Below, one piece after another: positions 34,358 through 44,847 of a stretch of DNA of 64,000 nt. Each line of letters opens with the position of its first letter. Within the stretch, counting starts at the first letter, position 1. Below the pieces are notes generated by a model. That model saw nothing but the letters and a program-made list of their open reading frames with translations, was not told the DNA's origin and did not search any database. Made by a program: the position numbers and the translations under genes. The stretch spans positions 149,202,802-149,266,801 of the forward strand of contig OW799233.1 of assembly GCA_941918925.1 (NCBI GenBank), written 5' to 3'. Origin of the DNA: Phyto melanocephala (Eukaryota; Arthropoda; Insecta; Diptera; Rhinophoridae).

Positions 34358-35165
34358 TTTTTTTTTTTTTTTTTTTTTTTTATTAGTATTAAAAATACTT
34401 TAAATATTCAAAAATATTACATAAATTCATATTACATTAGTTATAAGTTCTATATAAATAAATTGTATCTTACTACATTTGAACATTTTTTTCTAAATAC
34501 ATTGTAATTTCTTTCAAGTTTCATATTGTTTGGTAAATCATTAAACAGTTTAAAGCCTTTATAAAAAAGGGATCTTTGCATATGTGTTGTCATGACTCTT
34601 TGGATTCGAAAATCTTCAGTATTTCTTAGTGCATACGGTTGTACTTCTCCAACATATTTAATTTGATCGCATAGATATTCTGGGGCATCACCTTGTTTCA
34701 TTTTTTTAATAAAAAGTAAAGTATTGAATTTCAGTCTTTGATTTATATTTAACCATTTTAGTTCTCTAAGCATTTCGTTGATGTGTTTATATCGATTGCA
34801 TTTTAGTATAACCCTCATTGCTTTGTTTTGTAGTTTTTGCATTCTTTCTACCTGACTATCATTACAGCAAGTATATATTATTGTCGATCCGTATTCAAAA
34901 TGTGGTTTAATTATTGTATTATAAATATTTATTGCAGTTGTCTTTGATATTTTATTTCTTATTCTATTAAAAAATCCGATTTTTTTCCCGATTTTTTTAC
35001 ACGTATAGTCTATGTGTTCTTTAAATTTTAAGTCTTTATCTATTATAAATCCGAGATATTTTATGTGTTCAACCTTTTCTATTATTTTATAGTTAATTTC
35101 AAATATTGCTTCAGTGTTCATATTTATCATATTTATCGACTTTGCATTCGAATATTTCAAAATAT
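34358..35165 (-). mobile_element. 5'-truncated LINE with poly(A) tail
   Basis: On the minus strand the sequence starts inside a reverse transcriptase frame and ends in a tail seen as a run of about 23 T at 34358-34380 on the plus strand. That is the normal shape of a truncated poly(A) LINE. It lies inside the putative element 32274-35297. Confidence 0.88.
34450..35160 (-). CDS. LINE ORF2 C-terminal region (jockey/CR1-like)
   Basis: 236 residues open without stops. The conserved post-RT blocks are VEHIKYLGFIIDKDLKFKEH, IIKPHFEYGSTIIY, MQKLQNKAMRVIL and LKWLNINQRLKF, followed by the family tail YNVFRKKCSNVVRYNLF. There is no RNase H and no catalytic RT core. Intact reading over the whole fragment suggests a fairly young insertion, but the piece cannot work alone. 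The first Met is simply the first in the truncated frame. Confidence 0.85.
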   Translation of the reverse strand: MKYSNAKSINMINMNTEAIFEINYKIIEKVEHIKYLGFIIDKDLKFKEHIDYTCKKIGKKIGFFNRIRNKISKTTAINIYNTIIKPHFEYGSTIIYTCCNDSQVERMQKLQNKAMRVILKCNRYKHINEMLRELKWLNINQRLKFNTLLFIKKMKQGDAPEYLCDQIKYVGEVQPYALRNTEDFRIQRVMTTHMQRSLFYKGFKLFNDLPNNMKLERNYNVFRKKCSNVVRYNLFI

Positions 35166-35747
35166 ATTATAAATAAATGAAAAATTTGTTTATATTACAT
35201 AAATTTGATAGATTCACTGTAAAAATATGTTAAAAAAACATACTTTTTTAGACTTTGATTTTTTTGGCTGCGGTTGACATTTCTGTAGAAATGCCCATAT
35301 GTTACTTTATAATACGAATAATAAATTTATATAATTGAAAAGCAATACAAAAACGTAGCTTTATTTTTTGGCTTTTTTCTATTTTAAACCTGATTTAGCT
35401 TTATATTTTTTTAAAAGAAGTGGAGTTTAAAACACTTTTTTGATGAAATGGGCACCTATGGTTTAATTAAACTTTAATATCACTCATAAATGTGTGTATG
35501 TTTGTTTTTTTTTTCAAATAACATGAACGAAAGAAAAAAAAAAAGAATTAAACCTGTGTGAGATGAAAAAAAAACTGTCTTAGCTTATTAATGATTTCTC
35601 ACTTAAATATTGTTTTTCATGTTTTTCGTTTCATTTAATAGCAGAAAATTGTTTCCTTTTCGTGGAAAGTAATAGCAAATCGAGATATGCCAATTTTATA
35701 TTAAGCCATTAATATGTGTAAAACATAACAACTATAAATATAGGTTC

Positions 35748-36827
35748 TAGGGTGATCGACTCGGTTTTACAACCGGTGGAAAACCCTGTTTTTTCTTCTT
35801 TCTGCTGACGGTTTTTTCTAAATGTTGATTTTTCGAATATCGAATACAACGGTTTTTTTTATCCGAAAAAGCCGGTTTTTAATTTTTTAAAGTTTATTTT
35901 CATATATCTTTGTAACCAATCGTACCATAGTATATTTATTACGCGAAAAGTTTCCAAAAATCAGAAAATAAAAACTATTAAGTATTCTTCCATAATATTG
36001 TAAGAAATTTATTTGTTGTTTAAAAAACAAATGTAAAATAAGAAAAATAATTGATCTTTAATAATATTTTTTATTGGATATAAACCTAACGTTAAAAGTA
36101 AAAGGTAATTGAAGCATAAACTTAGCTGATCGATCACTTTTAGGTAAAAAGTGTAGTTACAATAAAGAAAAACCAATAATCTCTTCTTCCAGAACCTAAA
36201 TTTAATTAATGGCATTGAGTGTTTGTCAACTTAAATTTCAATTAAACCATCGAACAAACTAATATATGTCTATATATGTACTTATGTCTGTCAGGCGTAA
36301 AGAAAGAAATTTTAAAATGAATTTTTAATGATTTTCTCCATAGCCTTTAAAATGTATTTCAAATACAGAAATCATTTCAAACAAAATACGTTAGTGCGTA
36401 TTAGTTTAAAAGGTCTATTTAACGTTTGAAAAATATACAGAAGGAGATACAAAATTTTATTACAGCCTTATTAAAAGTCTTATTTATTTATGTATTATTT
36501 TTATTGTATTTATTTATTTCACTTCTAAAGAGTACCTTTTGTCCTTAAATTCAACTAATTAAAATTAAATAAGTCAACTGCATTCATGCAGTTATTGCGT
36601 TATTGTGCAGTCAGACTTATATAAACTGTTAAAATTTCATATTTAGATATAATTTTTATTATAATCTGTTTTTGCAATATTTTTTAATTTTTCTTTAAAT
36701 ATTATATTTTATATATTCGAACCGATTAACCGGTTTTTTCCAATTTTCAAAATAGCAACCGGTTTTTTTTAAATTCTAAATTTTAAACTATTTGAAGACC
36801 GGTTTCTTAAAAAAGTCGATCACCCTA
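35748..36827. mobile_element. Non-autonomous hAT-like element, TAGGGTGATCGACT ends
   Basis: Inverted ends of 14 perfect bases, TAGGGTGATCGACT at 35748 and its complement ending at 36827. Further inside, ACCGGTTTTTT motifs recur near both ends, typical subterminal repeats. Flanking 8-mers ATAGGTTC (35740-35747) and CTAGGTTC (36828-36835) differ at one base, fitting a hAT-type duplication. Interior frames are not recognisable transposase. Confidence 0.85.
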
Positions 36828-37023
36828 CTAGGTTCGTTTCGATGCAATAAGAAGCACTGGGGTGAAATTGTTAGAAAAAGCTTTTTTATTTAATACTAAC
36901 AATGAATGCAGTTTGTGTTATATATATGAACATATTGCTTTACAAGAGAAGTTGTTTTTTATATACTTTTTTTTAAACTATGGTTAGGATAAACAAAAAA
37001 AAAAATTTTATTAATAAATATTA

Positions 37024-37090
37024 AGGTTTATTGAAGGCTTATTTGACAAATTTCCCTACAACATCTGTCAAATAAGCCCTTAATAAACCT
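37024..37090. repeat. 25-bp stem hairpin upstream of Adgf copy 1 coding exon 1
   Basis: AGGTTTATTGAAGGCTTATT (continuing TGACA) pairs with TGTCAAATAAGCCCTTAATA (continuing AACCT), two mismatches over 25 bp, with a 17-nt loop. It lies 220 bp upstream of the acceptor at 37312. It could be a tiny foldback repeat or a small-RNA hairpin. Confidence 0.6.
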
Positions 37091-37334
37091 AAAATATTTT
37101 TTATGAATACGGCCCTAAGAAAATTAAGCCCAAAAAAAAGCTTGTACAGTTTAAAATGAAAACAAAAAAAATTAAAAATAATATAAAACTTTATTAGGAT
37201 TGACTTCGTTCTACAGACATACATATCTGACATACACATACCTACATATGTATTTAAAAAAATATATTAAAAAAATTCAATTAACAAAACAAAAATGTTA
37301 TTCATCCTTCAGGCCTTAAATTCCACCTATAACT

Positions 37335-40300
37335 ATGCCTTACAAAGGGCTTAACTTTAAAGTTCTCATTGTTACTAGTTTATTAACAATAATAACAGCT
37401 ACGAACTTTAAACTGAGGAAGGGGTTTTGTAAGTATTTAAAATTAAAAACTGTAAACTATTTAATCACAAAAATTTCCCACATTTGCTTCCAGCTTATGA
37501 GGATGATCGAAATAGGATTATAGCTACTGAAGAATCCTTAGCTACCGGTGGAAATCTAAATCTGACTAAAAAAGAATTGCAAGTGGAAGATATTTTCATA
37601 AAATACAAATATAAAGAATTGGATGAAGGTTTCCGGTATTCCAAAAAAAATGCAGCTGGTATGCATTTCTTTAAGGCAAAACCCCTTATCGACAGCAGTG
37701 AAGTTTTTAAGTTTTTACAAAAAATGCCGAAAGGAGCTCTTCTGCACACACACTCCTCAGCCTCAGTGTCATCGGCGTGGGTGGTCAGGAATATTTTTCA
37801 TTGGCCCGGCCTAATGAGGTGTGTTAACAAGTATGGTGCGATCATTTTTACATTTCGTAGACTTCCAGAAAAACACGGTTGCATCACACAGTATGTACGC
37901 ATAAGTGATGAACGTAACAATGTCTCCTCAAAACTGGAATATGATCGTGTGTTGGAGAGGCTTATAAATCTCTATACGCCCCGGCCCGAATGTATGTTTT
38001 CGTGTTATAAATAATTTTGTACATTTTCTAACATTTAATTTTAGTGGAATACGATTCGGCAAATACAGTCTGGGCCACATTTCAAAACATGTTTAGAACG
38101 TTATCGGATGCTCTACTCTACATACCGGTCTATCGTTCATACCATTGGCAAATGTTGGAAGAGCTATACAGAGATAATATCATGTATGCTGAAGTTCGTA
38201 TGAATTTTTATGAGGTGAATATTATTTAATGTTTAATTTTTGATTTGATTTACTATGTTTTGTTTTTTTATTCAATTCAAATATTTAAATAGTTGTATGA
38301 TATTAGCGGTCGCACATTTCCTATTGAACGCACTATTAACGAACTTATCAATATCGTGGAGAGATTTAAACGTCAATATCCAAGCTTTTTAGGCATAAAA
38401 ATAATATATGCACCAAGTCGTAATGCCGAGCCTGACGTGATTCGAGAACGTTTTGAATTGTTTAAGCATTTACAGTAAGTTTTTAATATACATACATATG
38501 TACATACATACTTGTTTTTTATTAAATTGATGTTTTTAAACCAAAGAATTTATAAAAAAAATCTGTAAATTGACAACTAAAAAAATTTCTAAACATTTCG
38601 GCGAAAATATTTTAAAATTTTAATTGAATTTATAGGTATAGAAATTTTTCAGCATTTGGAGGCATTCTACCGGCTTAAATAAAATTTTGGTAAATGTGTA
38701 TGGTTTGTTTCTTCCAAGGCATATTTATTCATCAGGTACTCTTGATTCGCCAGCTGATTATTTTTTTCATCACTTATTTTAAATTTCAGCTGTCAAAATG
38801 CATAAATAAAAAACAATTTTCTCTCTTTTCTAATTTATTTCAAATGTCAAACTTCATACATAAAAAATATAAACAAAAATTTCTCTCCGAACTGCAATTA
38901 CCTGATGAATAAATATACCTTGGTTTCTCCTTTAGAGATTTAATATAAATTTTAATACCATAGAACCAGAAAGAGCGGAGTGTGACATTGTCGTTAGTTA
39001 AAGGCAGGATTTTGTCGGATCGATAAATGGCTTTGCATTATAAAGCTTTTATTTATTATTTTTTATCCATTATATAAAATTAATATTAATAACAATAAAA
39101 AATGGAAGTTGTAATAGTGCAAAGCTATTTATCGGGCACAAAAAAATTCTACCTTTAACTAATGGAAAGTTGTAGTAATGGCCCTAAGAGAATTATACTT
39201 TTATATACTTTAAACTTTACATAAGAAACCATAGTTTTTGTAACACTATTTATTTTTGAACCAAAAATTGATAGGACCGGAGCAAGGAAAGCGGCATTTT
39301 CAATGCGAGGGAAATATATTATTTGAAATACTTATCAAGTCAATTTAAATAGTAAATACCAATATAGTTCTTATCTGTGGCAAGACAACATCTGCCGAAG
39401 ACCATAAATCTATATATATATAAAAGAATAGCGTGACTGACTGATTCATCATTGCACAGACCAGATGAAATTTGGATAATGTATAAATCCACTAAGGGGT
39501 TTTTGGAAACCTAAAACTAAGTACATACTTTCACTTTAGTACATGCAAAGTAAGACAAAGTACACTAGTAATTATTTGTCTCTTTCTATTTTTGATAAAG
39601 TTTTTAAATTCAAAAATTTTATTATTTTGCAAAAAAATTTTGTCGTACTTTCGCTTTATCGGCAATAAAACTAGAATTTATCTATAGATTTTCATGCAAC
39701 AAGACTTATTTTATTTCTTATGCATGCAGCTTTAAAATCAAGTACAACAAGTAACAGTGCTATATTCGGCCGTGCCGAATCTTATATACCCTTCACAACG
39801 TGTAGTCATGCAATAACAATTGTTTGTATCACCATTCATCTCATATCAAATACGTGCATACGTACACGTTAGAATAAATGTGGCATCGAATCCCAGCTGA
39901 GCCAAAAAAATTTTATTTTATATAATATATTATTTATATTTTGTTATTTTTTTTTATATTTTTTTTTAATTTTTTTAAAAAATTTTTTAAAATTTTTTTT
40001 AAATTATTTAAAAAATTTTTTTTTATAATTTTTTTTATTATTTTTTTTTTATTTTTAATATTTTTTCTTTTTGTAATTTTTTTTTTTTTTGTATGGTTTT
40101 TACATATATTTATGTATGTATGTTGTTGTTGTAATTGTGTAAAAAAACGAGGTGGTCGTGGTTTTTTGCTCATATCTCAGAAAGTTATGGGGCGATTGTG
40201 CTGAATTTCAATAGCGATTCATTCCTGAATATTTCCAAGAGATTGATACCATATACAGATCTGAGGAACATATAGTTGCTTCTAAAAGTTGATTTCAACC

Positions 40301-42735
40301 AACACACGGACAGACGGGCAGACGGACAGACGGTCAGGGCTTAATCGACTCCTCTATTCATAAGCTTTCAGAAAATATATACTTTATGGGGTCGGAAATG
40401 AAAATTGTAGAAATTACAAACGGAATGACAAAGCTATATATACCCTTGTGCACCACAGGTGAAGGGTATAAAAACTGGTATTTATTTGTTGCTTTCTTTT
40501 GTTTTTTCATTCAAAAATTGTATAATTAAATAAAAAAAAATTTTTTCGGCTTGTTCCTCAAAACTCCAAAGCTGATGGCTAAATCAGAAAATAATTTTAA
40601 AAAGACTCAAAGCTGACGTAATTTAAAGTTTTTTTTACGGATTGCTTAACAAAATCGTACACGTCGTTCCAAAGTTACGACAAAGTTATGTACAGAGCAG
40701 CCTCTTCAGAAATCTCAAATTTTACAAAAAAAATAATTTAAAAAAAACTTTCCATAGAGCTTGAAATAATGATGATTTTTGCAGTTAGGTGACTATAACG
40801 GACAGTTAGGTGACTATAAGCGACTCCACATAATAAGCCATGCAGAAGTGAGACGCAAAACTCTCAAAGTCAGATTCAAATGATGTGCGAACTATTGATC
40901 CGACTATTAATACGACTGGAAAAATTATAAATAAAATTAAGGCACTTTTTTTTCAAATTCGCATGTAATCAGAAAAAAATTTTCTTTCTTTTTGGTATTT
41001 AAAAAAAATCTTACATATATAATAAAATAGCACATGAATTGATTATTATCTCCTATTAGAATATAGACTATTGTTTAGATGAAATTTTTATAAACTTTTA
41101 GGGGGACAGGTAACCAATAATTTGGCCAATTCGGATAACATTTTTACATAAAAAATTAGGTAATTTAGTAAAACTTAAACCTGATTTAAAACGGAGTAGA
41201 AAGGGCCATTTTTTTATTTTTAGAACATACTTGTTTTAATGCAAAAAATAACAGATTTATTCACTTTAAAATGATAAAATACGATATTTACAAATTTTTA
41301 ACTTAAAAAAGGAACTTTTCCATTTTTATGGTACTTTTTGTATTTATAAAATTTATACATTTACAATTTTGAAATTAAGGACTTTTGATCCAAGTTGAGG
41401 TTTTTATGTTTTTTTTCTAAGTTTATAAATATAGATTCTTGAAATAAGTACCTATTGATCCAATACATTGAGCGACACAAAACGTACTTTTTCTTATCAA
41501 AATATTATTGATGTACTGAATATTAACGCAATTTTAAAAGTGTTCGTTTTGCACTATTTAACAGATGTTTTTATTACCATTAATTTGTTACTAAATTTAT
41601 AACCAACGCGAATCCTATTCTAAGCAAAAATGCCGATTGCAAATTTATCGGAACGTTTTTGAAACTATATTTATCGATTAATTTTTACATTTTTTATTAT
41701 TAAATATCAATATCAACATACATATATAAATTATCAATATTATTAACAAAGTTTTGAAAAATTGCAAATAGTATTGCAACAATTAATATCTGATTAATCA
41801 AATGAAGAAACTGATATCACAATAAGGACTGTATAAACTAAAGTTATTCTAAAATAACCACAAAAATGTGTCTTTTAAACAAAAGACCCTCAGTGGTTGT
41901 TCGAAAAATTTCTTATTATGTATTTTAAAATTTATCGTTCTGCATTTTTCAATAAATCACATTTTGATTTTTACAAATATATATATATGTATATGTACCA
42001 TACTTTTATTAATTTAGAAATATTTTTTCTTTTCCATAACAATAAGTATTAACATAATTTAATATTTATTTATTTCTTTAGTTTCTCCTATCCTAAATAT
42101 ATAATTGGTTTTGACCTAGTGGGACAGGAAGATCGTGGTAAACCTCTATATGACTTTGCTAACATTCTGGCGGACAAACCGAAATCTGCAAAGTTTGTCT
42201 TCCATTCGGGGGAGACTAGTATGTATTAATTCCCATTTTAACTAATATAGCTTAAAATAAAAATACACTTCTTTCTGCAGATTCTTATGGTTCCTCCACA
42301 GATTTAAACCTGATTGATGCTATACTTCTAAATACTACACGTATTGGTCATGGTTATGCTCTTTTGAAACATCCAGTACTTTGGAATGCTGTTAAGACTT
42401 TTGATATAGCTGTGGAAGTTAGTCCGATATCAAATCAAGTATTACATCTTGTATCGGACTTACGTAATCATCCCGCAACCTTTTTTATATCACAAAATAT
42501 ACCCATTGTAATATGTAACGATGATCCCGGATTTTGGAATGCCAAAGCATTAAGTTATGATTTCTATTATGCCATTATGAGTTTGGCTCCAAATAATAGT
42601 GGCTTAAAGGTACTTAAACAATTAGTCTGGAATTCGATTAAGTATTCGATGTTAACAAGAGATGAGAAACGTCGGGCATATCGTTTGCTGCAACAAAAAT
42701 GGGAATATTTCTTAGATGATGTTTTGAAAGGGTAA
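37335..42735 (+). CDS. Adgf: Adenosine deaminase-related growth factor (ADGF/ADA2 type), copy 1
   Basis: Secreted adenosine deaminase converting extracellular adenosine to inosine; the insect ADGF family includes Sarcophaga IDGF and Drosophila Adgf-A. Coding exons: 37335-37428, 37494-37991, 38045-38214, 38293-38474, 42082-42218, 42281-42735, all GT-AG, giving 511 aa, a usual family length. Residues 1-22 form a signal peptide (VLIVTSLLTIITA). Zinc and catalytic residues are present: HTH with His116/His118 in MPKGALLHTHSS, GFDLVGQED, His356 and Glu359 in HSGET, His384 in RIGHG, PISNQV, and Asp441-Asp442 in NDDPG. The start ATG lies 22 nt after an acceptor, so an upstream untranslated exon is expected; 25351-25596 fits. 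Intron 4 (3.6 kb) holds two MITEs and a complete mini-me-like repeat. Predicted to be active. Confidence 0.95.
38715..38922. mobile_element. hAT-type MITE, copy 2, in Adgf intron 4
   Basis: Ends CAAGGCATATTTATTCATCA and the complement ending ATATACCTTG. Flanking 8-mers GTTTCTTC (38707-38714) and GTTTCTCC (38923-38930). Reverse-complement relative of 21177-21364. Confidence 0.88.
38994..39163. mobile_element. Foldback MITE in Adgf intron 4
   Basis: Left TTAGTTAAAGGCAGGATTTT continues to GATAAATGGCTTTGCA; the right arm is its complement over about 48 bp with several mismatches and ends CCTTTAACTAA. The arms make up more than half of the element. Confidence 0.85.
39412..39567 (+). mobile_element. 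Helitron-like 5' end fragment in Adgf intron 4
   Basis: TCTATATATATATAAAAGAA, preceded by A, is like the start of the Helitron-like insertion at 44848. The next CTAG, followed by T, is at 39564-39567, but no GC-rich hairpin precedes it, so the right bound is a guess. Confidence 0.35.
39748..40472 (+). repeat. Mini-me-like repeat, copy 4, complete, in Adgf intron 4
   Basis: Starts AACAAGTAACAGTGCTATAT with the hairpin ATTCGGCCGTGCCGAAT. T-rich tract at 39940-40110, GGACAGACGGGCAGACGGAC (40307-40326), CCCCATAAAGTATATATTTT in complement, terminal hairpin TATACCCTTGTGCACCACAG...GAAGGGTATA. A near mirror of 19882-20602. Confidence 0.88.
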
Positions 42736-42741
42736 TGGCTT

Positions 42742-42836
42742 CGGATCACACAATAGATAATGCATTAACATAACGATTTTAAAGTTCACGGATCACACAA
42801 TAGATAATGCATTAACATAACGATTTTAAAGTACTA
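42742..42836 (+). repeat. 47-bp tandem duplication after Adgf stop
   Basis: Two head-to-tail copies of a unit starting CGGATCACACAATAGATAAT and running through TAACATAACGATTTTAAAGT, at 42742 and 42789, nearly identical. They lie 7 nt after the stop codon, probably in the 3' UTR. Confidence 0.9.
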
Positions 42837-43254
42837 AGAGGAAAATGCTTATAACAAAAAATTAATTAAAAATGTTTTATATATTCATACCTAAAATTTT
42901 ACCAGTTTTTTGTTAAGTTATATATATATATATTTACGTTCACTTATAAAGTAACTAAGTTTACATTAATTTTTCAAGGACAATAAACAAAAGTACATTT
43001 TTTTTCAAAAATATAAATAAAAAAATTTACAATAAAATATAAAAAAATTCGTACTCATATTATTATATACTCATATTTTGATATACAGTATATTCGATGG
43101 CACAATTTTTAAAATGTCCTAAAAACAAATATGATCTCACCTTTAATTTTCAAAATCATTTGCTCTTTTTCGAAGTCATATCATTCAACATTTATTAACA
43201 CCTTAATATTATTATTTATACAGAACTTAAAAAAATCTCAGAAATAGTCTTAAA

Positions 43255-43851
43255 TTATATTTCGTTAGCCAATGCCTTTTGTAAAAATGCATCGCATGCC
43301 ACTACACATTGTTCGTAGGCTTTTTCGAAACCAGCATCACCCCGTTGCTGAAATAAGATATTTCAAAAATACCTATATTTTCAATGGTTTACTAAAATAT
43401 GTACTTACATAATAAGGATCTTCTATAATTCTTTCCTCTTTTGGCAAACCGAAATTTCCCAACATTAGCAACTTTGCTTTGGAACCCTTAGGTGCTCTAT
43501 CTTTTAAATCGGACATATTTTCATGGTCCATACCAAAAATATAATCAAACTCCTCGAAATCCTTGGGCTTAATTTGACGCGCTTTATTGTTGTATGGTAA
43601 TCCATGTTTTTTCATCGTACTTAAGGCACGATTATCGGGAGAATTTCCTACATGCCACCCACCAATAGCAGCACTGTCAACTTCCCATTCATCCGAAAGA
43701 CCGGCTTTTTTAATCGTATCAATCATGACAGCCTCCGCAATGGGAGAACGACAGATATTACCTGTGCAGATTTACAATATTAACACAAAATCTAAAAGAG
43801 CTTTGATGATAATAATTTACCCAAACAAATCATTAAAACTTTTTTAACCAT
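43255..43851 (-). CDS. Low-molecular-weight protein tyrosine phosphatase
   Basis: Cytosolic phosphatase removing phosphate from phosphotyrosine through a cysteinyl-phosphate intermediate. Minus-strand exons: 43821-43851, 43409-43761 and 43255-43347, with GT-AG junctions, give 158 aa, the normal length of the family. The active-site loop CLGNICRS (Cys9, Arg15) is assembled across the first splice junction. The general acid Asp125 and Tyr127/Tyr128 lie in EDPYY just before the second junction. Other conserved parts are SAAIGGWHVGN, DYIFGMDHENM and LLMLGNFG. It resembles Drosophila Primo-1/Primo-2; which one is not decidable here. It is convergent with Adgf copy 1, whose stop is 520 bp away. No damage seen. 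Confidence 0.96.
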
Positions 43852-44049
43852 TTTTATTTACTTTTCGAATTTATAGAACGTGTTTTCGTCACTTATTTAC
43901 TTTTTTATGTTATTTGTCCAACCAAATCAACCAGCTGTTTTTGTTTTGTTATTTTTGTTTCAATTTGAAACTGACAACTAGAAACGTAGATGAAATGTAA
44001 AGTCAAACTGTTATACTGTTAAAATACAATTGGAATATCGTAACGTAAA

Positions 44050-44600
44050 GAAACAAGTAATAGCACTATATTTGGCTGTGCCGAATTTTAAATACCCACC
44101 ACCAATTTTGTGTACTCTTATAGCATTTTTTATTTTGCTATTATTTATTATTTTGTTATTAACTATAATCGCTTTGGAATAAGCTCCTTATACTAAAATA
44201 TGTATCACTTAGTTTGTATAACTTCGATATGCTAGTAATTTATTTTCTTAAATTTAATCTTACAATGAAACATTAAAAATTTCTACATTAGAAATGTTAC
44301 TGCTGACTCTTTTTTTAACAATGTTGTATTTTACGGAAACTAAAGAGTATAATTTGATACCCAGAGGTAGTTAAAAAATAATATTAGCAATGTGTAGCAA
44401 GACACCTCCTACTTTTAAAATTATATATGTAATTAATGTTTGAATTCAACTCAGATAATCCAATGCAGAATACTTTTTTTCAACAAATTTTTGTCTATAA
44501 AAAAATAATTAAACTTAAGATAAAGCGTTATATAAGAGGTAAGCGTTATAGTGGCCATGTCATTTTAATATTTTGAAATTATACTTATATTAAAGAGAAA
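44050..44600 (-). repeat. Fragment of the 12454-14255 repeat family
   Basis: Begins ACAAGTAATAGCACTATATT with TTGGCTGTGCCGAA, then ACCCACCACCAATTTTGTGT, the empty site for mariner B (TAACTTCGATATGCT, 44218-44232), and AGTTAAAAAATAATATTAGC. A small further piece of this family lies at 46790-46880 in the other orientation. Confidence 0.7.
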
Positions 44601-44847
44601 TGTAAAAGGTTTTCCAATAAGAGTGACATGATTTATTAAAAACAAGAGTGCTATACAACGTGCAACGTGTAGTCATGCAATAACAATTGTTTGTGCTCGT
44701 ATTACCATTCATCTCATATGAAATACGTACATACATATATAAAAACATCTCAATTTAAAATTATAAATTGAGTTTACGTATGTATTAAAAAAAAATTAAT
44801 AAAAAAACTTAAAAAAAATACATAAAAAAAAACAATAAGAATATAAA

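Larger units (their letters stand above)
32274..35297. mobile_element. Roughly 3 kb TIR element of unknown type
   Basis: Left end TGGGCATTTCTCCAATGTC and right end, read as complement, TGGGCATTTCTACAGAAATGTC. TATA/TATG sequence flanks them. The interior has a palindrome CATGTCGCATGCGACATTTT (about 32653-32672), a small basic frame on the minus strand (33716-33907) and a nested LINE (34358-35165). No transposase was recognised. The inverted match is only 13 of 14 bases plus a shifted block, so the pairing needs other copies to confirm. Confidence 0.5.

Noticed and set aside
39934..40204. Lys/Asn-rich and Phe-rich frames
   Set aside because: Translation of the A/T-only tract inside a mini-me-like repeat.
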